DNA of 64,000 bases from contig NC_033563.1 of NCBI RefSeq assembly GCF_001680005.1, positions 744,001 through 808,000 of the forward strand. Reading direction: 5' to 3'. The position numbers and the translations under genes were made by a program. Positions 1 to 12,100 of this stretch are shown one piece after another; the stretch's first letter is position 1, and each line of letters begins with the position of its first letter. The notes below the pieces were generated by a model. It saw only the letters and a program-made list of their open reading frames with translations. It was not told the DNA's origin and searched no databases. The stretch is from Plasmodium coatneyi. Its lineage: Eukaryota; Apicomplexa; Aconoidasida; Haemosporida; Plasmodiidae.

Positions 1-701
1 AGTTCCAAATTGTTAATGTAATTAAACTTTTTGGTAACCTTAGGACCAAAGAGCCAACCAGCGCCCCGAGGATTGGCAACCCAGTCTTCCACTTCATCAG
101 GGTCTGACCACATAATATCACCAAAAGCACCTTCGTGTGGAATTTCCTGCACACGATTTATTAACCGTAACTGATCTATTAGCTTTATCTCAGGAGACAA
201 TCCTCCATGTACACAAAAAATTTGGTTGTCCACCAGAGCTGCTAATGTTAAATAATCAAAAATATCGGTGCAATATTTCCATGCATTTGCATTACCATAC
301 TTTTTGAAACATTCATCGTAGAACCCATACACTGTTGTTATCTGTCTACTTTCGTGGTTCCCTCTTAAGAGAGTTATATTTTTTGGGAACAACAGCTTCA
401 ATAACAATAGGTACTCAAATGTCTCTACACTGTTGTACCCCCTGTCTACATAGTCGCCCAAAAATATGTAGTCGTTATTCATGATGTCTCCTCCTACATC
501 AAATAATTCTAAAAGGTCGAAGAATTGTCCATGTATATCTCCACAAATTATAACTGGGGGGGTGATTGCCTGTACATTATTTTCCTCCACTAGGATTTCC
601 TTCACTCTTTGGCAGACTAGTCTTAAGTCATTCTCGTCCAGCAACTTGGGTGGATTCATGCGCAGTTGTTCAATCCATTTTTTTTCCTCTCCTCTTGTCA
701 T
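1..701 (-). CDS. PP6-type serine/threonine protein phosphatase catalytic subunit, 5' part (3' end beyond window)
   Basis: Metal-dependent Ser/Thr phosphatase of the PPP family that removes phosphate from proteins. Read from ATG at 701 down to base 1 there is no stop, giving about 233 residues; the C-terminus lies outside the window. The three PPP signatures are present: GDIHGQ (metal binding), GDYVDRG and RGNHE, followed by CVHGGLSP. Within the PP2A/PP4/PP6 group, the stretches YGNANAWKYC, GAFGDIMWSDP, PRGAGWLFG and INNL match my memory of PP6 better than PP4. The start at ATG 701 leaves a short MTRGEEKKW leader before the conserved NDLRLVCQRV helix, about the family's usual length. A second ATG lies 14 codons inside. 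The PP6 versus PP4 assignment is inference from recalled family sequences. Confidence in the phosphatase call is very high. Confidence 0.93.
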   Translation of the reverse strand, partial: MTRGEEKKWIEQLRMNPPKLLDENDLRLVCQRVKEILVEENNVQAITPPVIICGDIHGQFFDLLELFDVGGDIMNNDYIFLGDYVDRGYNSVETFEYLLLLKLLFPKNITLLRGNHESRQITTVYGFYDECFKKYGNANAWKYCTDIFDYLTLAALVDNQIFCVHGGLSPEIKLIDQLRLINRVQEIPHEGAFGDIMWSDPDEVEDWVANPRGAGWLFGPKVTKKFNYINNLE

Positions 702-1917
702 TATTGTCGTTTTTCCTGGCGTGTGAAGTTTCTGCGGGTGGGGAGGGGTTATGCAAACAACAGGTGCGACGTTGTAAATAAAAAAATCCAACAAACGGAT
801 AGCACGCAAAACCGCTCTGCTACTTTTTCTTCGCCTTCCCATCCCCCGTTGGCCTCTTTCACCTGTCCAAACGGGGTAATCTCACAAGAAGTGCAGCCGA
901 ACTTCACACTCACGCAGAAACATCAACACAACGCGGTTCATTAGTGGTAGATGCAGCGACATGAGAAGAGGGGCTTTCCCCCGTGGGCGTACCTTTTATC
1001 CAATATATCATCGAAGATGTGGGCACGAATTTGGCTTTACTTCGGGGTCGGACGCGAACACTTGGGAAGGAGCGGCGTGGCGGCGTGGCGGCGGGGAGTC
1101 AAATAGAATTGCGCTAACTGCAGGTGCCTCTAACGGCAAACTGACCTAATAACGACGTGGAGGGGGGAAGGGCCGTGCACGCTACTACGGCAACTTCGGC
1201 CCAATTTTACCAAAAAAACAACAAAAAAAATCCAAATAAATATGCAAATACGCGAATAGGCAAATGAACGAATGAACGAATAAACGAATGATCGAATGAA
1301 CGGATAAACGAATGAACGAATAAACGAATAAACGAATGAACGAATAAACGAATGAACAAATAAATGTACGAGGATTCGGGTACATATACGAAATGGCTAG
1401 CTTAAAACATGATAGGCTGGGCAAAAACAAAAAAGGGGGAAACGATGAGCGCGTTGTATTCAACTTTGCTAACTGCTCTGAAAATACGAAGTGTAGGGTT
1501 GAAATGGGAAGCAGTGCAATTGGGACGCCATGCGCAGATTATGAGGTTGAACGCTTCGCGTCAAAAAGGTGCTACGCCAAATAATTTACGCCAGTTTAAG
1601 CTTGCAAAAAAAAAACGCGCACTCACATTTTCTCGCTCGCTATTTTCCAGTAAAACACACATACATATATCAGCGTAAGAGCTAATGACAAACCCGTCCA
1701 AACGTGTACTTGACAGCGCAAAGGACCGTACCTCCAGTTGAAGATGCACATAAAGTGTCAAGAATTTGTACTGTTTGTGAATCCCTACTTTGCAATTTCG
1801 CGCAATGAAAAAGGTTTCCGTCCGGCTTTCCTTTTTTCCCTCTTTTTTTTTTTTTTTTTAACCCACAATTTGAAATTTTAACATGTAAATTTTCCACCTT
1901 TTGCATACGTCGAGTGC

Positions 1918-1955
<38 letters not shown>

Positions 1956-4023
1956 CCTACTTTGAATATTCGCTATTATTTCATTTCCTTTTTGGGACGA
2001 AAGGCAAAAATGTGAATAATTCAGCTTGGGAAAAATGTACTCGTGTTATGCTTCACTGCCTTTTCGAGGTAAAACGTGAGTGTGGTCCTTAACCAGTGGT
2101 GTTTGATCAAATTCGGCATAAGTGAATTTGCGAAGATGCACATTATCGGCACTTCAGTCTTCATGTTAACCTCCCCGTGCAGGGAAGCGAGTATGTGCGC
2201 GAGGAAATCCATACATGTAGAATCGAATAATTTATTTTTCCACACACAAAAAAAAAAAAAAAAAATGGATGCCAAGAGGACACATCAGTGAACTCCTGCC
2301 AGCATTGCGTAATACACGTATTTTATAACGCATAACCGTGTGATAAACTTTCAATTTTAAAGTTCGTATGGTGACACATAAAATGGACAAAAAGAAAAAA
2401 ATGATTTTAAAGAGAACACCCTAAAAACGTTAATTCCTTTTGTTCTTACGCACCCTTCATGGCAGCTACACTTCTCAAAAGGGAAAAAATTTTGTCCACT
2501 TTTTTCGTTGAAAAATGGAATATTATTTAACACCTGTCTTGTTCAGGTAAATTTTACTTCTTTTGGCTTTTTTTTTCCTTTTTTTTTTTTTTTCTCCCAT
2601 TTTGTGTACATTTTTTACGCCATTTTGGCTACCAAAGGGGTTGCACAAAATGAGGGGGAGGAGAAAGTGCCCGCTCCACAGGACACGGGAAATGAAGTAA
2701 AAAAAAAAAAAGGAGGCACACACGAATGTGCGTAAAAAATGAACATACGTTGATATGTGCGTAGGTTGATTTGTACATATGCTGGTACGTGCCCCACTGC
2801 GTGTGTACATTTTTGCCGTGGCGAAGGAAAGGCTCTGTGCCGCGCTTTTCATATCACGTCCGCTTGTAGCAGAGCACTCTCACGGATTTGCAAAAATTAA
2901 ATGAAACATTTCTGAATGCGCTGTGCGTGGTGAGGAGGCGTAACGGAAAGCGGTAGACATGAGCACGAAATGATGCTTTGTAATTTTTTTTCTCCTTTTT
3001 GTTGGAGTTTTTTTTTTTTTGCGTGCCATACGACCCTTTTGTGTATTTACCTTGCAGAGCACATATGTACGTATAACTTCACTGTAAAGGAGGGCAATTT
3101 CGAAGGACAACCCCCCCGCAGTAGTGGTTTACTGAGATGTACGAACATACACCCCTGTGTGGGCATTTTTTTTTTTTTTTTTTTGCTTATGTACCATAAT
3201 GGCAGTTATGTTTCAGCATAAGGCATGATTTCCCTGCACATCGCAGAAGGTCGCATGCTTCCTGCTCCCTAACTGCATTCGTGACAACACGTGCCCACAT
3301 ATTTGCGGTCGTTTTACCTACATTTTTAGCTTCCCATTGATTCGTCCTATTTTTCTCTTAACGTTGTAAGGGAAAAGAAATATGTAGTAAATGTTCCACG
3401 TGCACCACGTGATTGGTCTGGGTTACGCACGGTGTACATAAGCAGGAGTGCATAATCAAGCGTGCGTAGGATATACATACACTTTTCTACAAGCATATGT
3501 TTTCCCCCCCTTTAAAAGAACTCGCTTGTTCAACGAGACGCCCGTTTTCACGTGCAACCCCGCAGTGATCACCATATAGGCACACAAAATTTATATCCCA
3601 TAGAGCAATTATTTCAGCGCAACCACGCGTTTGGAGCTGCGCCCGGTGGACGAGTACATTTATGGTGCGTGCTGTCGTCATGTGTAAGCGTTCTGTGCAC
3701 TGTGTGGCGTGTATATGCGTAGCACATGGGCAGCACATACGTGAATAGTACTTATGCCGCCACTGCAGCCAGTATTCTCAAACCTCGCTAATGGCTAATT
3801 TCCCAACCGACTAAACTCCTAACCGCTGATATGCTAACTGCTATCCTCTAAACACGTAAGTGAAGAACTGCACAAGCAAAACATGTTCATTTTTGCATGG
3901 GCGTAAGCAGAAAAAAAATATACATATACCTGTTACAAGATATGGCGCAACGCTAGGTGGACGACAAAAATAAACATTTTTAGCCTAAACTTTTTTTGCG
4001 CAAGTGGAAGCAAGCTAAAAGAA

Positions 4024-4055
<32 letters not shown>

Positions 4056-4500
4056 ATGTAAAAAATTAAACGCGAAGTTATTTTTTATTTACAAAAAAAA
4101 GAGTAAAAAAAAAATTAACATATATATATTTATACTGCATTCGAACCGAACGCGCGATTTGCGGTTTTTGTGACCCCTTCATTCTTAGCAAAGGAAGAAC
4201 GAGTTCCCTTGCATACAAAAAAGAGTGATTGTTTTTGTACGGTTGCAAATACATATGTAAAAATACATGTATACGTGAACGTATGCATTTGTACGTACTG
4301 GCTTTTGTACTCGCATAAAGCGTATTTGCGTTTGTAAGTGAACAGGGGGAAAAATAAGAAGCCGTCCTCATCGAAAATAGCCAAGTAGAGTATTCTCTAT
4401 ACTTTTTTATACTGCTCCTAAAACGTGAATGTGAATCTCTTTCCTTTTAACCACAAAATTTTGAACATTTGTTAAATGACATAAAAGGGAAAATTTTAAA
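702..4500. other. Intergenic region between divergent genes, with simple repeats
   Basis: About 3.8 kb between the start of the phosphatase gene (minus) and the zinc-ribbon gene (plus), so it should hold both promoters. I see no convincing gene. It contains an AATRAACG octamer array (1263-1366), a 37-base T run (1919-1955), a 26-base A run (4026-4051) and other homopolymers. ORFs here are short and mostly translate the homopolymers. Confidence 0.7.
1263..1366. repeat. Octamer minisatellite AATRAACG, about 13 copies
   Basis: Thirteen consecutive 8-base units follow the pattern AAT[G/A]AACG. Single-base variants occur at 1287 (AATGATCG), 1303 (GATAAACG) and 1351-1366 (AATGAACA, AATAAATG). The copies alternate irregularly between the TGA and TAA forms. 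It is intergenic. An ORF running through it on the minus strand only translates the repeat and is not taken as a gene. Confidence 0.9.
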
Positions 4501-5535
4501 ATGAGTTCAAATTGCTCACAGGAGAATGAGGTAGCCTTTCTTTGCATTCCTTGTCAATTTTATGTGATGCTTCTGGCGAATGTTTATGCCAGTGCGTGTT
4601 TGTATATGTAGAGAGAAGAGGTGGTATAGTATGTGTTACCTCCTCCGTGTTACTCCCCCCGCTTTTTTTTGTTCCTGTTTTTATGCTCAACTTGTGAGAC
4701 TTACACTGCCGTCTAATAAGAGTGAATAATTGAACAGTTGAACAGTTGTACATGCTTTTTTTTTTCTCTCCTGTAGGACGAAGCAAATATAATAGACGGG
4801 AGGTTCGAAGGTTTGCTAAAATTGAAGGCGCGAAATAGCGCCATGAGCAGCGGAGCCGCTAGCAGTCATTTGAGCGGCAACGTGGATGGCAACTTTAGCG
4901 GTAGCCTTGGCTGCAACGAGGGTGACGCCTCTAGTAACACCTACTACAGCGGCAACGGAGGCCCCTACAGCAATGCCGCCAATAGCAACTACTATGGTGG
5001 CGCGAACAGAAGCACACCAGAAAATGAAGAAACACACGGAGGGGATTTCTCGAACGTGAAGTTTAGCCAAAATGGCCAGTACAAGAGGTATCATGACTTT
5101 TACAATAACAAAAACTCCTTTCAACATTATTTGAAAAAATTAAAAGCATGTAGAATAGACGCAGACGAACTTCGAAACATTCTAGAAAAAAGACTCACCC
5201 TAGAGCGTGAGAACCAAATGCTTAAGTCAATACAAGACGATGATAAGAAAGGGTTTGGAAGCGAAACGAATTCCTCTTCGTCCAACCATGAAGGCTTACA
5301 CCTTTACAGGAAACTTAATTTTTTGAACAAAAATAATAGAAGCAAATCTAAGAATAAAAACAGAAAGAGAAAGAGAATTAACTCCAAAATTGACAAAAAA
5401 TTTATTATAAAATGCCGGACTTGTAAGTACGTTAACCCCAATGGTTTCAAAATGGGGGACTACTACACGTGCCAGAATTGTGGGTACAACGACTTTTCCG
5501 TTTTGCGGTCCAGTTCCCCCAACAACGGGGAGTAG
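4501..5535 (+). CDS. Zinc-ribbon protein of unknown function (two exons)
   Basis: Exons 4501-4530 and 4777-5535, 262 residues. Exon 1 encodes only ten residues (MSSNCSQENE). The 246-base intron begins GTAGCC, ends in a pyrimidine tract plus CTGTAG, and keeps the frame (phase 0). The N-terminal third is Ser/Gly/Asn-rich low complexity. A helical, charged middle follows (LKACRIDADELRNILEKRL), then a Lys/Arg-rich nuclear-localisation-like patch. The C-terminus has a four-cysteine zinc ribbon at about C223, C226, C242 and C245 (C-x2-C-x15-C-x2-C). Such ribbons are common in transcription and RNA-polymerase-associated proteins, so a nuclear role is plausible, but I do not recognise the family and assign no function. 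Confidence 0.8.
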
Positions 5536-7195
5536 CGTGGGGGGAGAGGGGTGCATACATGTAAGTTGGTATGTATTTATTTATGTGTGCATGTATTTGT
5601 ATATTTATGCGCACCTGCCTGTTCATCAAGATAACGCCGTAAACCTAGCGCCCCGCGCGTACGTGCTTTTATGTGTTTGCGTACGCCCACAGACCCCCTT
5701 AGCAGTAGTATTGATTCCTTATTGTATACGTAAATTTTGATGCATAATTTATTATCACATAATTACGTAACTTCCTTTCATTCGTCCCTTTTTAGTCTTT
5801 TTTTTTTCTTCTTTTTCTTTTCCTTTGGCGCATACGTATTTATCTGCATATGACATAATTTAAATTTTTACATTCGTATGTTTATACGTGAATATTCGTA
5901 TGTAAAACTTTGTAAAAAATGAGGATACCCCAGTGGAAACTCAGCGCGGGACAACTATTCGCGGTCTGTTTTGTCAGCATGAATACAAATCCACCTGTGG
6001 GTATAATGTGTACACGTATGTATGAATAGCTATATGTATACCCACCCGTGCACATGCACACAAATGTGCATGAATAATATGTACGCCTGCCTAAACTTAT
6101 TTTCCAAAAAAACAAACGCGCAATTTGCGTTATTTTTTTTGAATTGGCACCCCAGAATATGTTCACGCATGACCTGGACAGAACGCTGGCGTGCAGTTGT
6201 AACTGTCCCCCCGTTTGGCGGCAAATATGAGGCCGTAAACGCATAGGCGTCCTATTCGCTGGTTAAGAAGGCACCTTCAAACGCACCACATGTAACATGT
6301 AACATGTAACGCCCTTCACTCAGTAATAATCTCTCCTCTTGCAAAGCGTCCAAAACGGAATTGTGACGCAAGCGGCGAAACTTGCTGCGCCTCTTCCGTT
6401 TAAGCATAATGTTATAAAGAATGGCTGCCCAGTTTTTGTGGCGTCTTCAAGGGACAAACATATGTGCCGAAATAGTTAACCACTCTTCCACGTGGAGAAA
6501 CCATATGAACGTTCGTGCAGGGATTCACTTGTGGCAGACGTAACGCATACGCGGCAGAGAGACACGGACACAATTGCTTCCCCCTACTGCAATGTAACGT
6601 GTGGAACGCGTAAATAACGCTGAGGCAATTTTTTAAAAAAAATATTTTTACAAAAAAAAAAAAAAGAGGCGTAAATTGTATAATTAACACTTTGTGTAAA
6701 AAATGGGAGAATTTATTTTTTATTTTTCATGAAATTGTCGCGAATTTAGTTGGCGAGCGGATTTGTTTGCTTTTTTCTCCACATTGGGCATTTTAATTTT
6801 TTTTTTTTTCCCCTCCTTCCTTTTCCAGCTCATCAATTTCACCCCGTTCTGCGTTTCCATTTTGACATTTACTGCCCACTTTGACAAAACAAATTTGCGA
6901 AAGGTAAAACCTTCAAGATGGGTCAAAACGCTCAGGAGGGGAAATAAAGCAAGATAAAGAGGGGGGTCTTCCATTTTGACGCATTTCTATTTATATAGCA
7001 ACCGATTCGTAAAGGGGGAAAAATGAAAAGCAGAATGTTCAGTCTTTAAAAACGGTTTATGCTTGCGTGGATGATTGCATTTGCGAAGGACAGTTGTGAC
7101 GTGTTCCGCTTGGCGACTGTCTCGAGGAGGGTATACCTTGAAGCAGGTATACTACTTCTCACGGACTGCTCTTAACTTGTGAGGGAGCAGGCGGA
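5536..7195. other. Intergenic region, no gene seen
   Basis: 1.66 kb between two plus-strand genes: the 3' end of the zinc-ribbon gene and the promoter of the LENG1-like gene. It holds TG/TA-rich stretches, T runs, and a three-copy 7-mer (ACATGTA) at about 6291-6311. No supported coding or RNA gene. Confidence 0.6.
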
Positions 7196-7936
7196 ATGGG
7201 TGGCCACGGAGGGCTAAACATCCTGCCGCAGAAAAAGTGGAACGTTTACAGGAAGGATAGGCAGTTTAAGGTGAATTATGACGAAAACAAACTTATAAAG
7301 GAAGAAGAAAAAAAAGTGAGAAAAAAAAATGAGCAGGCATTCGAAAACACCATCAGTCAGCTGAAGCAGAACGTGCATCAGGGTAAAACGCACCAAGGCG
7401 ATGCCTACCAAAACAACCAAAATGGGAAGAACAATCACTGTGAACACATTAACCTATTTGCAGAAGAGGAAAAAGAAATAAATGAAAGGAACAAAAAGCA
7501 TGAAGAATTTTTAATCAAAAAAGGACACTACATTTATAACGATAAAAATTTTAATGGAGAAAATTGTATCTATGACAAAACAAGTAATGCAAAAATTGTT
7601 TCCGATTTTGACAAAATTAAGTTAAGTCAAAATGAGTGGTATTTGAGGAGACAGAGCAGCATTTTTGCGAAGACGAATGAGTTGAAGGAGCTAAAGGCGG
7701 GGAATAGGGATGATGACCCTTTTTGTGACAAGGCTTATCAGAGACAAACTGACCACCTGAGGAGAAGCGACTCGTCAGAAAGTGACACACATCGGCACGG
7801 GAAAAAGTTAAAACGTAGAGATAGAAAAAGGAACAAGGAAAAGGAGAAGAAAAAGAAGTATGACCATATCAAGAAACTTATAAAATATAAGAAAGACAAG
7901 GAAAAAAGGGAAAGGAAAAAAAGCCGCAAAAGGTGA
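7196..7936 (+). CDS. LENG1-like protein with CIR N-terminal domain, probable splicing-associated factor
   Basis: Single-exon gene, 246 residues, starting at an ATG preceded by GCGGA. The N-terminus (GGLNILPQKKWNVYRKDRQ) matches the CIR_N-type domain of leukocyte receptor cluster member 1 (LENG1), whose family begins NILPKKSWHVRNKDN. Related domains occur in CBF1-interacting corepressor and the spliceosome factor CWC25. A charged coiled-coil-like region follows (residues about 30-100). A second semi-conserved segment around FDKIKLSQNEWYLRRQSS comes next, then an extremely Lys/Arg-rich tail resembling a nuclear localisation signal. The domain and tail are seen directly; a nuclear or spliceosomal role is inferred from the family. 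Confidence 0.82.
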   Translation: MGGHGGLNILPQKKWNVYRKDRQFKVNYDENKLIKEEEKKVRKKNEQAFENTISQLKQNVHQGKTHQGDAYQNNQNGKNNHCEHINLFAEEEKEINERNKKHEEFLIKKGHYIYNDKNFNGENCIYDKTSNAKIVSDFDKIKLSQNEWYLRRQSSIFAKTNELKELKAGNRDDDPFCDKAYQRQTDHLRRSDSSESDTHRHGKKLKRRDRKRNKEKEKKKKYDHIKKLIKYKKDKEKRERKKSRKR

Positions 7937-9141
7937 CTGCTCTCTGGTTAGTAGCCCCAAAGTGTTGTCAGCAAATCTAAATATCTGAAGGGAAGAGGCG
8001 CAAATTTTTCAGTTCACTAATTTAATGGCATAAGGGGGTTTCTCCTATGTTGCCATAATGCATGGCAGTCCCGTGAAGGGTACCGGCGCATGTCGGACCG
8101 TTTGAGAAATTGGGGTTGCAGAGTGGGAAGGCGTCTGAACTGTGAAGGCAAAAGGGAGCAACTACATAATTGCCAAGTTATGAAGTTGCAAAAATTCCAT
8201 TGAGAGGATTAAAATTGGCACATCTATACAAATAAACACGCGCACTTATGGAAGGGAGTTTTTTATTTTTGTGCCTGCGAGTAGCCAACGTTGTAAGAGA
8301 TTCGAAGGCACCACATTTTACGAAGTGCCACCACCATTCCGATGTGGGGTGTTCAAATTCCAAACTGGGAAACAAAACTGTTTGTAGTTCACATGTTTGG
8401 TGCGGACATAAATCAACTTACTTCTTCTTTTTTTTATTTCGCAAAGATAAGTTAATTAATGTGCCTTTAAAAGGTGTCCTGCATCATACCGAACAGGTTA
8501 ACCATTGGGCCTCATTACCCCTATGAGAACAACTGTGTATGTTTATTTAGGTACCCTTGAAGGCATATCTGCCTTTTCACCTTTTATGATTACCTGTGTG
8601 GCATAACATAGATGTGTACCCCGATCTGGGACTTAATTGTCTTTTCTTTTTTTTGTTATATTTTCACGTGCACACATTTATATGTATGCATTTGTAGGAA
8701 AATCCCACTTTTTTTATTTACACAGTTTTGTATGTTTTTACAAATTTGCTTTTTTCACCGTGTTTGGACATAATGTGATAATATTACATATAAAAGGAAA
8801 AAAAACAAGACGAATTAAAAAATTTTTTTTTTTTAAAACTTACTAAAATTTAAAACGATTTTTTGTGCATCTGTAAATATTGCTAATAGCATACACTATA
8901 CAAACAAGATTGAAGAAAAATGGGGAAGAAATGGGGAGAGGAGTGAAAGGGAAAGCGGAATGCACTTACTAAAGGGAAGGAGAAGCCACGCATAAAAATG
9001 CTACATAGGTATATACACATACACACATTTATAAATATGCACACGCCCGTATGCATATTCTGTAAAAACGAAACTTTTTAATTAACAATTTGAATGAAAA
9101 TTAACGTAAAAAGTGCAACGTGAAGCGGAGTAATCACCTTT
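7937..9141. other. Intergenic region between convergent genes, no gene seen
   Basis: 1.2 kb separating the end of the LENG1-like gene (plus) from the end of the RING protein gene (minus), so it should hold both 3' UTRs. It has T runs and poly(A)-signal-like AT-rich segments, and no ORF worth supporting. Confidence 0.6.
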
Positions 9142-12100
9142 TTAAAAATTTTTAATGTTAATTTTGCAAATGGGACAGGTTGACTTTTTATTTATCCACT
9201 CAATTATACAGGCTTTGTGAAAATTGTGTGTGCAAGGCAAAAATATGAGAGATTCGTTGTGCTGGTAATTTTCGTAACAAATGGAACATATTTTTAAGTT
9301 GTTATTTTCGTTTTTTTTTATGTCAAAGTGGACAATTAGGTAATCATTATTTTCCTTTAACTTTGCGCGCGTGCCTATTTTTTTATTTCCACTTGCAGGT
9401 TGTTCTCTCGCACTGCTAGACACATTGGCCACTCCTCGTGTGGTCCTGCTTACAATCCTATTGGTCCTTTCGTGGCTTCGGGTTAACGTTTGTTCTCTTC
9501 TTAAATTTGCGCCAAACAGGTTGTCTGCCGCTCTTTGTGTGTTGCTGCTAATGGTGACGTCTTCAGCTGAGCTTGCGCTTAGGGAGCTGGGCATTTCGGA
9601 GCCACTATTAACGTTGCGGATTCTGTTCGTCGGGATATTATTGTTGTTCATGTTGCCGTTATTGTTTGCACGGCTTCCGTTACTGCTTGCGCCATTGGTA
9701 CGGTTGGTCCTGCTGGCCCCGCGTGGCGGAAAAACGTGATAGCTGAAAAGGGGATCTAAATTTCCTTCAGTGTTCGCTCTCACAGTTGTAGTGCTAACCC
9801 TGGATGAGCACGTACTCGTTGGTGGACCGAGAACGGCAGGAGCCACGCCCTGTCCACAGGGCCCCCCTGCAATTGTTCCTGCCCTTCCACCCGTACGCGG
9901 GCCGGGGGGTCCAGCTAATTCTCTAGCAACCATTACGGCTGCATTAACGGTAGCACCGACCGCGGGAAATCCCACAGGAGTACCAACAGGAGAACCAACA
10001 GGTACAGCAGGACCGATAGGCGCACCGACAGCACCTGCCATGGCAGCAGTTCTGTTATTATTATTGTTATAATTGTTATTCGTAGTAACACAATTGAAGT
10101 TATTTATGTTAATGATAGATGTAGTTCCAATGTTGCTGTTCCCGTTGTGGATTCTCTCACGGCCCTGGTTCGCGTTTCTATTGCTCATGCTATTTCTACT
10201 AGTGCTGATAAAGCTGTAATTGTTCCTAATCGTGTTAACAACTTGATTCGTTCTAACGTCACTCCTGATGTTTCTGTTCTGTCTATTTACCATGAACAGA
10301 AATGGATTGTTGGAGGGAGGGTCGGCAGGATATACCCCTACACCATTATTAATTAAATTGTACCCCATGGTTTCATTCACAGGATTGCTTGTATTTCTTC
10401 CATTGTTTATGGGCGAAATGTTATTACGACCATTGTTACTCCCTTCGTTGCGGTAATTAAACATGTTAGAATTCATGCTCACGTTATTCGCTTCTTTAAT
10501 AGATCTAGAATTTGGTGAGTCATTAGAAGTTCTATAGGTGTTGCTGTTTGTTACTCTTCTTAAGGGCCATATATTGTTAGAGTTATTGTCAAAATGGGAA
10601 AACCCCGAATTTTCACAAATACATGGATATCTGTCTACCAAATTGGAATATAAGTAATTTATGTCATTAATGCTTCCACTTTCTGTACGTACTATTTGGC
10701 TATACGGACTTGCACACGATTGGTTGAAATATGTGTGCGCTGAATCTGCTGGTATGCCTGTAAAAAAACTTTCATGTGAAAATACATTCTGATTATGAAA
10801 AAAAGTGCTTCCGTTTGTGCCACTGAATTCCTGCGTACCTGGTCCACTTGTGCTGTAAAAATTGTTTTGTCTTCCACGATTGGTGGGTTCTCCACTGGAG
10901 TTGCTATCTCTGTAACTGTTGCTTCTACTGATATTAACGTTCCCATTGCTGGAGTGAGTGACACTTGCGCTGGGCACCTCGCTCCCATTACCTCCGTCAG
11001 TGCTATTAACAATAGTGATGCTGATTCTGTTAAGAATGCCCCCGCTGATGCTGTTGGCAATGCTGTTCCTACCATCGGTGTTATTATTTTCTATTGCAGC
11101 GTTAATTTTTTTATTCACATTATCTAAACTTTGGTATATTTTCTTCAATTTTTTACTTAACACATTCTCGACAGAATGATCATTTTTTCCATTTCTATTT
11201 GTTCCCTTTATGTCATTTATATCTGTGAGTATGGAATTCATGCTTTTATTCACAAAACTGTCTATATCTGCACTTGCACTGTTAATATTAACCCTGTTGT
11301 TGGATTTTTCTGCAGCCCTTTTTACGTTAGCCTGTATTGCGCTTATCATGGAATGTATGTCGTTAATAATACTGCTAAGATGTTCTTCGTTTTTATAATC
11401 GTCTGTGTTGTTACTGGTGGTGCTATTTTCAAATGATGATGCGTTCGGGTCGGGAAAAATGGCATAAAGGGATTCTCTCATAGCAGACAGGTAATTATCA
11501 ACAGCAGTTCTGTTAGCTTCTAATTTATTGGGTACGCTTCGCTCTCCTGCATCATTTCTTGTTACATTTCTGCTGGCCGATAAAGTGTCTTCTACTTTAT
11601 TTTCCCCTGAGTTCACCATTTCTATTATATTTTGCGCACTTACACCTTTGTTGCAAAAGTTATTTCTGCTATCTACCATGTTGCTCTTTTTTTCGGAAAT
11701 GGAAATTACGCTGTTATTGTTCCTTTTATTGATAACTGCTGGGTTGTTTCTAAAGCGGTCAAGATTGGAATTGTAATTATAAATCATGTCGAAAATTCTA
11801 TCATCCTCAGCATGATGCTCATTATTATCAGTTAAAATTATTTCAGAGTTGTTAAAAGCATAAGTGGTGTTATTGAAGGAACGTTTTAGTGCACATCTGT
11901 TTTGCTTGCTTCTGTCTGAGTTGAAATTAGTATAGAAACTCTTATTCCTTGTGTCGAATAGGCCATTATTTAAATTATTTTGCTTTCCATATGCACAATT
12001 TTGTTCATTTTGTTCATTTTTTTCTGGAGATTCTAACGTGTGTGCGTATAAATGATCCTGAAAGATGGATTTTTCCATAATATCAGCGCAAATGTTGCAT

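Noticed and set aside
1185..1463. 92-codon minus ORF over the octamer repeat
   Set aside because: It only translates the repeat into FVYSFIRL-type units; no evidence of selection for protein.
8335..8365. GTTCAAATTCC-like string suggesting a tRNA T-arm
   Set aside because: No matching acceptor stem, D-arm or anticodon arm around it; no tRNA was found by eye in the window.
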